Assembly: GCA_016858145.1 (NCBI GenBank)
Contig: JAEHOE010000074.1
Span: forward strand, 62,001 to 126,000
Reading direction: 5' to 3'
Origin: Edaphochlamys debaryana
Lineage: Eukaryota; Chlorophyta; Chlorophyceae; Chlamydomonadales
DNA: 64,000 nt
Positions 57,553-64,000 of the stretch are shown here, piece by piece. Under the pieces are notes generated by a model. That model ran no database searches, was not told the origin of the DNA, and saw nothing but the letters and a program-made list of their open reading frames with translations. Every line of letters starts with the position of its first letter. Positions within the stretch are counted from its first letter, which is position 1. Position numbers and translations under genes: made by a program.

Positions 57553-59560
57553 GGTGCTGCGGCCCGCCGCCGCCTCCGCCACGCACAGGCCGAGCGCGCC
57601 GCGCAGGACTGCAGCCGCCTTGCTGAGACGGCCGTTGTTGGGGTGACGAGGCCCGCATGGCGGAGGCGTGCACATGTCCAACACCTCCTACCTGGAGGCG
57701 GCGCTCGGGAATATAGTCTGAGCTAAGCAGGCTGAGCAGCTGGGACAAGGAGGGGTTTGCGGGGACTGTGTAGCTGGGACAGGAAGGGGGATGCGGGGGA
57801 AGCTGGGCCTTGGGCTCAGCTGTGAGCCTGGGAAGGGCCGAGCAGATGGCAATGCTAACAGGATATGGACTCAAACGACTGGGTGGGCCGAGGCTGATGT
57901 AGCAGTCGGGCCCTAGTAGGTTCATACATTTTATCCGCGGGCTTAAGCTCGCATGATCGCAAGTGTGCTGGCTTCTGTTGGGCGCTTCAATTCCTGACCA
58001 GGCAGGTGTGGGGTCCCTGGCTGGTGGGGGGCAGGATTTGAAGTTATAGAGAGGAAGTGCGAGGCAGTAGTGGGCACCTATCCCAAACGGCGAAGTCCGG
58101 CTTGTTTGGTCGGGCTTCAGTGCTGCCGGCCTCGCGGGGTTTGGGGCTCAACCTCGGGAGGCAAGACGGGTTAGGCCTTCACCAAGGGGCCCTTGCAGGT
58201 TAGGGCAGATCAGTGGGGGCAGTCGCACCGGGGTCGTGCCTTCGCTGGTGACCCTGAAGCGCAGGGCCCACATGGGCTCTACCGCTGGGGCTTTGCTATT
58301 CTTTCATGAGAGATGGGGGCACGGGCATCCGTGACGCGGCGGCTGGGTGGGCCATGCTGAGGTTGAGGAGAAGCCGGGGGCGTACATACGGAATTTAAGC
58401 TGGTCAGACAGCAGGGAGTGCGCGAGGCGCGGCCCGGAGAGTCAGATGCCTGCCAACGGCATCGCAGGGTCTCGGGCGGTTGCGCGGTCAGGGTTGTTAT
58501 GCAGCCCATGTATCCCGAGATTGGTGTCGTTATACTAGACCGAACGGATCTTGTGGCCTTTCATTTGGCCGTGTTTCTTGGGGGATACTTAGCCACCGCT
58601 CGCAGGGCGGGTGGGCGGGGGATGGGTTCAACGGCAGCGGTCTCAAGTTACTAGCTGTAGACATCATTGACCAAGCAATACGAATCTTCTTGTCCAGCAG
58701 TCGCGCTGTGAAAGCCTGGAAGCCTCATGGGTTTGGCACGAAGCCCAGCACCGACTTCGGACCTTCCGCCGCCCCTCTTCGATTCAGGCCTCCTTGCAAG
58801 AGCTATGAGTACTTAAAGAGGTGTACAGTAGCCTGGGTGGCAAGCCAAGGGCTCGTTCTGGCACTTCGAGGTTTATGAGGATCTCCTGATGTCTCCGTAG
58901 GGCTTTCCCTTTACGTCCCAACGGCCCGCGCCGCGCCCCCCCTGCGGGGTGCCCCTGCGCCGTCGCTCCGCAAATGAAAGGCCAAAAAGGATGGCTGGCC
59001 GAAGGGAGAACTAGACCGACCGAATGTTGTGGGTAGGGACGAAAGTTTGCAACCCATGCCGCAAAAGTTCCTGACCTCCCTGACCCACCCACCCACCCAT
59101 GCCGCACGATGTACGGCAGCACTGCACATGCACATACCCTACGTTAATCTCCTTAAGTTGCGGTGTGTGACAAGAGGCCCGACCCCCCTGCGAGGGCCGA
59201 TTTGCATGGGCTGCAGCCCTTCAACCCCTTGCCCCCCAACCAAAGCTGGGAGCCATCCTAAAGAATCTTCTCAGCGTCAGCGCACCCACCCTCTCAGCTT
59301 ATCACGTGCGCGAGTCACCTAGCAACCAAACACCACTCAGCACCCAAGGGACAAGCAGCACGGATCACACTGAAATCACACGTCACCCATCCGAGGCGGC
59401 AGAGGTGGAATCAGAAACAGAGTCGCCCCAAGGCATCAGAGCCCAGAAAGGGATGACCTGCAGGCACAGCGCCCCATCCCCGTGGGCGAACACCCAGCAA
59501 GGCAAAGGACCAGAGGCGCAGGGGGGGGGGTACAAACAAAGTTCCCCGATATCATGCCCC

Positions 59561-59597
59561 AAAGTCCCCCGACCCCCCGGGACCGACGACCGACCGA
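59561..59597 (+). repeat. 37-bp dispersed repeat, copy 1
   Basis: It matches 59903-59939 except for two bases in the middle; the flanks are unrelated. Confidence 0.7.
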
Positions 59598-59902
59598 ACC
59601 GTACAGTGTACGACACTGCCGTACATGGCCTGTACGTACGCCAATTTATGTCATTCGCGTTTCGCTGGACTGCTGGCCGCGTGCACTATCCGTAGGCGCG
59701 CAGAGCACTCCTGGTGGCCCAGGTTGGTCGGGTACAATTGACCATGCCATGGACCCCGACCCGTCCACTGACCACCGGCTCGGCACCAAAGGGCGGTACT
59801 AGGGCCATGCTTTGCAAGTATTGTGCGGTGTGATGCGCGGGAGTAGAAGGCGGGCTTCTGGGAACACCTGGGAGACGCCTACGGGTGGCTCGTCCCCCGC
59901 CC

Positions 59903-59939
59903 AAAGTCCCCCGACCCCCCCTGACCGACGACCGACCGA
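59903..59939 (+). repeat. 37-bp dispersed repeat, copy 2
   Basis: Second copy of the element at 59561-59597, 342 bases downstream in the same orientation. Confidence 0.7.
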
Positions 59940-60646
59940 GAACTTTGAACCCCCATAACTTTGCAATCAATCCTCCGTTTTTGACTTTGAAAGCGGATTT
60001 GGGCTCCTCACGGTAAGCTCTTCCCAGATGAGGCATGATGTATGTCTGGAAAGGTCCTACCCCCCCCCTGCAACCCGACCAGAGATGTTGATGCACTTTG
60101 CTGGCCTTGCTTATCGCCTAACTCGTCCCCCGTTTCTTCTTCCCCCCTGCAACCCGAGCACCAATGCGCCTCACAGTTCGGGCCCGCACCCGCCTGCCCA
60201 GGCCGCGCTCCATATTCGCAACCGAGAACCCGACACCCCCCAGTTCTACCATGTAATCACGAAGCGTCTGGGCGGGAGTCTTGCAAGCCGTCCTACGCAC
60301 GCCCCCTCTGACACACCGAGCTCAAATATCTCACACCATAGACCCATCGCGCGGCCGAGTCCCTCGTTGGGTTGGCCCCTCGGCGGTCGGTTTGCACATA
60401 CCCCCCTCGCCTCAGCTGCGCTCCCTCGGTCCTGCGACTCCTGCCGCTTGTGCCCCGCCAGGTCTGGCTGCTCTTCCTAGCCCTGGTCGTGATGACGCGA
60501 GGTTTCTGCGCCATATGCAATGTGGATAAGCGTTCGGACAGCTTTTCAGTCTCTTCTGTCTACAGGAGCGGACGGAGGGGCGGCCCAGTTGGTGTGAGGG
60601 GACGGCGACTGCTGTCGCTACGCCAACCCCGCAACACCGGGGGTGA

Positions 60647-60654
60647 CCCTGCGC
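60647..60654 (+). repeat. Target-site duplication, left copy
   Basis: CCCTGCGC directly precedes the MITE and is identical to 61045-61052. Confidence 0.85.
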
Positions 60655-61044
60655 CAGGGTTGCCAATACGTATCAGTCCCCGTATCAATACAGCTACGTA
60701 ATGACGTATTAAAACGGATACGGCCTCTCGCTGCCGTACTAATACGGCATGCGGGGCGGGGGACCGGCCGGGCAGTCGGGCGGGGGCCGGCGGGAGGGGG
60801 TGGGGGTAACGTGGGCCCTGGCACGCTGCGCTCGTGTGGGCCGGCGGGGGAGGGCTGGAGAACAAACAGCAGCAGACGTCCCCACTACCCTGCGCTCCTG
60901 GATAAGGCGGCTGGGTGGGCTGCCGTATTAATATGGCTGGGCCCGCCGTATTCTGGCCGTATTGTGCCGTATTAGCAAGGATGGGGCCGTATTGCATATT
61001 AATACGCGTATTGGCAGCGGAGGCTGCCGTGTTATGCAACCCTG
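60655..61044. mobile_element. hAT-like MITE, 390 bp
   Basis: The element starts with CAGGGTTGC and ends with the reverse complement GCAACCCTG. A second inverted pair (GCCAATACG at 60662-60670 and CGTATTGGC at 61007-61015) lies just inside. It is flanked by a perfect 8-bp duplication, CCCTGCGC. CAGGG-type ends with 8-bp duplications are the signature of the hAT superfamily. No transposase is encoded, so it is non-autonomous. The interior carries many CCGTATTA/TAATACGG words in both orientations (for example near 60735 and 60922), like subterminal transposase-binding repeats. The local AT content is much higher than its surroundings. Confidence 0.85.
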
Positions 61045-61052
61045 CCCTGCGC
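61045..61052 (+). repeat. Target-site duplication, right copy
   Basis: CCCTGCGC directly follows the MITE. Confidence 0.85.
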
Positions 61053-61311
61053 AACACGATTTAACGGCGCGACCACTGTGCACCTCCGTGACCGATTCTA
61101 CCAATGGTCACCGCTGGGCGAGAAGCTCATTCCCTTGGAGCTTCACCACCCATCAGCAAAACGCAAGCAAGCGCTCAGGATCTGCTTCGACTGTACCAGG
61201 GCCAACCGCGCCGCCGTCAAGGAACTGATCCAGCCCCCCGCTCCGCCGCCCCCGCCCCCACCACCCGCCCCTTCACCCCATTCCTCTTCTCCGCCACCCC
61301 CTCCATCCTGA

Positions 61312-61999
61312 CCCTCTCCTGCTCATCAGCCAGCCAACAGACAGCGGTTCTCAAGTGCTATCGCGGCTATCGGTCTCGCCCACACGGCCCACGTTGTGAA
61401 CCAGAGCGTTGCGCGCGGCGGCCATAAGGCGTGCAAGCCGCTCCTGCTGAGTCGGCAGGACCAGCTGGCCTATGAGCGTGGTGCGCCGCTGGGGTGTGCC
61501 CTCCCGCAAAACTCCAGCACCAGTGAGGTTGGGACGATAACCCTACCTAACTAAAGCACACTCCCGCTGGCCCCCGCACGCTCCTCCCCCCCCCCCATCC
61601 TGCCCTCCGACCCTCACTCTGCATGACTCCTACGAGCACAGGGCCCTCCCCCTCAAACCTCCTTAATACCATCCCCAGAACCACACTGCACAACCCCTGC
61701 GAGCACAAAACCCCCATTTGCTCCCCCTGACTGCCTGATCAGGCCCGAGCAGCCGCCCTCTGCAGCAGCTCCCACGTGCACCCCTACATAGGCCCCCAAG
61801 CTGCATGCGTGACGATCCTTACCAAATCTCCTCACAATCCCGATAGACCTGATGCAAACGCGGCCCACCACTCGGCCCAGCCCTTCCAGGCGCGCAGGAT
61901 CCCGTGCGCCGCCTGCCGCACAGCATGGCACGTCACTCCCACGCCGCAACACTGTTCGCCCCAAGCAGACTTCCTACCTCTCTCCACCATCCCGCGCGC
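61312..61999. other. Intergenic; 3' flank of VPS13-like copy B
   Basis: From 61537 the sequence is homologous to 48881 onward (start of the segmental duplication). No coding exon was found before 62000. Confidence 0.5.
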
Positions 62000-64000
62000 C
62001 TACTTGCCCGGCCCGGGCTCGGACGCCGCCGCCGCGGGCGCTTCGCTGAGCAGCTTGACGCTGTCCAGCACTGGGGGCAGCGGGTGCATGGGTGGTGGCC
62101 AAGATGACCGGGTTGGATGGGCGACGCGTGAGTAATGGGATGGGATGCCGGGTTTAGGTGAAGGGGTGAGGTCGGGAGGTGATGCGGTGTGCGTGAGTTG
62201 TGCGAGAGATCCCGCTTCCGGCGCCTCAACTCCATTGACGCACCTGTAAGAAGGTTGATGTCGTTGAGGAGATAAACGGGGCAGACTCTGCCCAGCAGGC
62301 CCCCGCCCGCTGCCCCCGCCCCGGCCGCCCCCGGGGCGTGGCTGGCGTTGAGATCTTGGCCCGACAGCTCCACGCGGAGGCGATCTGTCGTACGGTCCAT
62401 AGTGGCGCGCGCCGACAGGCACACGGCCAGATCCAGGGATCCGCGGGACAGGTACTCGTGGAGCTGGTCGAAGGCGCGGTTCCAGAACCGGATCGAGTAC
62501 GAATCCGCGGCGTGGAACTTGAGGACGAGCGCGATCACCACGGCCTGCAGCACCCTGGGGGCAGAGGGGGCGAGGAGAGAGGAACGGCGTAAAAGCTTGG
62601 AGACAAGTAACACACAGCAGGCTTGAAACACCTGACAGGAGGGTACTGCCATGGGATTCGGGCAAGCTAAACATCCTACGACACCCCGCCACCGCGCTCC
62701 CCCGCCTCCCACCCCGCCCCAGCCCACCTGACGGCCAGCTTGGGTGGCACGCACGACTGGAACCACAGCCCCTCCACGTCGGCCCGCAGCCGCGTGACCT
62801 CGTTGGACTGTACGGTCAGCATACAGCACGGCTTCTGTACGGCACCGTCGTCGTCGCTCACGGGCCGGAACCCCGTGTCCAGGGAGGCCGTGAAGAGGTC
62901 TCCGTAGCAGCCCAGCAGGCGCCCCGCGATGTCGGCGGAGGGGCCGTGGGCGGCGGAGGGGGCGGCGAAGGCGGAGGCGGCGGTGGAGGGGGAGGGGTTG
63001 GAGGCGGTCGGGAGCGGGAGGGGCAGGGGCAGGGGCACGGGCCCGCCCCCCGCCAGCAGCTGCGCCACCCGCTCCTCGTCCAGGCGGAGGGAGAGGGCCA
63101 GCCTGGGGGGGTGAGGGGCGGGAGGGGTGGTGTGGAGGGAGGCGGGTGCGCGTAGGTGGGGATTGTGAGTGGCGGATGCTTGGGACTGGGTGTGATGGGA
63201 TCGCGGAACGGGCATGCGGGAGGGAAAGGGGGAGCCTGGGGAGGGAGGGGGAGGGGCCTGTGACGAGCTTTTGGGGGCAGCCACACAGGTCCGTTGGCAA
63301 CCCCGGCCTGCGCTGGCCCGCCCCCCCCCCCCCCCGGCCCCCCCCCCTGCACCTGAGCCCACCCCACACAGGCCAACCCGCCTTTCTCTTCCCCCCCCCC
63401 TCGCCCCTCTTTCCCCCACACCCCTTCCCCCTCCCCCCCACTCACTTCTTGATGCACAGCTGCCCCACCACCGGGTTGGCCAGCAGCGGCGCAGACCCCG
63501 CCCCCGCGCCCGCCGCCGCCGCCCGCGCCTCCGCCGCCGCGCCCTCCGCCAGCGCCGCCGCCCACTCCAGCCCCGCCTCACCCCCCTCGGGCCCCAACCC
63601 CACGCCCCCAAACGCGGCCGCCTCCTCCCAGCCGCCCCCGCCCGACGCCCCCCCGCCGGGTCCAGCTACTGACGGGTCCGGTGACCCCAGCAGTCCCGTC
63701 ACGAGCGCGGCATGGGCCGCTACGGCCTGGGCTGTGCTGGCGTGGGAGGGGTGGGCGAGCGTGGGGCGGTGCTGGGAGGAGCCCTCCCGGGGGGTGCCCG
63801 TGGGGGTGGGGGTGTCGGCGGCGCGGCCCGAGGCCGGAGAGCCGCGCGCGCCGCTGCCGCCGGCGCTGCCGCCCGCGGGCGCGGGCGCCGGCGCGACGCC
63901 CGCCGCTGCCGCTGCGGCGGCCGCTGCAGGGCGGGGTGGGGACGTGGGGTGGGGTTGGGGGTTGGCAGCACAGCGTCTGGGCTCAGGATCGGGACCCGGG
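61537..64000 (-). repeat. Segmental duplication, copy B (cut by window edge)
   Basis: This is the counterpart of 48881-51274 in the same orientation. Exons align closely; introns and flanks have diverged by substitutions and indels. Confidence 0.75.
62000..64000 (-). CDS. VPS13-like protein C-terminal part, copy B (5' part beyond right edge)
   Basis: Exons are 64000-63446 (open), 63102-62728, 62554-62244 and 62070-62000; phases match copy A exactly and the frame ends in TAG. The protein is near-identical to copy A in the exon carrying IRFWNRAFDQL. It differs by a few residues and one codon in the preceding exon (FQSCVPPKLAVR here, FQSWVPPPKLAVR in copy A). The stop falls two codons after the shared GPG. 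No frameshift is visible, so both copies may be functional within the shared part. Family call as for copy A. Confidence 0.6.

Larger units (their letters stand above)
57553..60491. other. Accessory intergenic region with dispersed repeats
   Basis: No gene is supported. A 37-bp element (AAAGTCCCCCGACCCCCC then GACCGACGACCGACCGA) occurs at 59561-59597 and 59903-59939, and related GACCGACCGA words occur near 59011. CCCCTGCAACCCGA occurs twice between 60060 and 60150. These look like pieces of a repeat family, type unknown. Confidence 0.4.
60492..61311 (+). pseudogene. Possible small zinc-finger-type gene interrupted by a MITE
   Basis: An ATG at 60492 opens MTRGFCAICNVDKRSDSF, with a CxxC pair. 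After the MITE, the frame at about 61078-61311 reads FYQWSPLGEKL, then HHPSAKRKQALRICFDCTRA with a second CxxC pair, then a Pro-rich tail to TGA at 61311. Two CxxC pairs of this spacing suggest a treble-clef or zinc-ribbon-like fold split by the insertion. The two halves are not in the same frame when the MITE is simply removed. Either an intron is used (for instance to an AG inside the MITE near 61018) or the gene is broken. I do not recognise the family. Confidence 0.35.

Noticed and set aside
57269..57925. Minus-strand ORF of 218 codons downstream of the nuclease-kinase gene
   Set aside because: No domain resemblance; the overlapping plus strand shows better exon signals at 57298-57343 and 57484-57552.
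58550..59020. Short inverted and direct matches (CCTTTCATTT; ACTAGACCGA) suspected as transposon ends
   Set aside because: The matches are too short, their boundaries do not coincide, and no target-site duplication was found.

Overview
This looks like nuclear DNA of a chlorophyte green alga of the Chlamydomonas/Volvox group. It is very GC-rich, its genes carry many short GT-AG introns, and TGTAA-type poly(A) signals follow several genes. It encodes HYDIN, a protein of motile-cilium axonemes. There are no bacterial features. All gene models were spliced by hand from reading phase and splice sites; 'model closes' means that summed exon lengths are divisible by three and every junction keeps the frame.

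Layout. (1) 1-1907, minus: a gene running off the left edge whose methyltransferase-like N-terminus leads into a riboflavin kinase domain. (2) 3496-4545, minus: an intronless, probably plastid-targeted acidic protein. It shares a 0.3 kb divergent promoter with (3) 4845-7334, plus: a seven-exon LysM-like protein. (4) 8897-10728, minus: an RMDN-type TPR protein, divergent from (5) 11654-12803, plus: a small CDC25/ACR2-type rhodanese phosphatase. (6) 14068-36011, plus: a complete HYDIN gene (33 exons, about 4925 aa). (7) 38167-46781, minus: a 20-exon amino acid permease of the APC superfamily with a roughly 1036-residue disordered C-terminal tail, convergent with HYDIN.

The right part (about 47-64 kb) is accessory-like. 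Two copies of a segment encoding a VPS13-like protein end (A: 49265-52605; B: 62000 to the right edge, both minus) lie about 12.75 kb apart. They share one 222-bp stretch that is identical although their introns have diverged. Between them lies a plus-strand gene (53999-57181) that joins a PD-(D/E)XK nuclease-like motif to a protein kinase domain, an architecture reminiscent of Crinkler-type (CR) proteins. Next to copy B is a 390-bp hAT-like MITE with a perfect 8-bp target-site duplication; it seems to sit inside a small Cys-rich (zinc-finger-like) gene.

How the genes work together: HYDIN is a central-pair axonemal protein, and RMDN-family proteins are linked to microtubules. Otherwise the neighbours look like an ordinary eukaryotic gene series rather than a functional cluster. 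The most unusual items are the permease tail, the nuclease-kinase gene between duplicated VPS13-like segments, the methyltransferase-riboflavin kinase fusion and the MITE.
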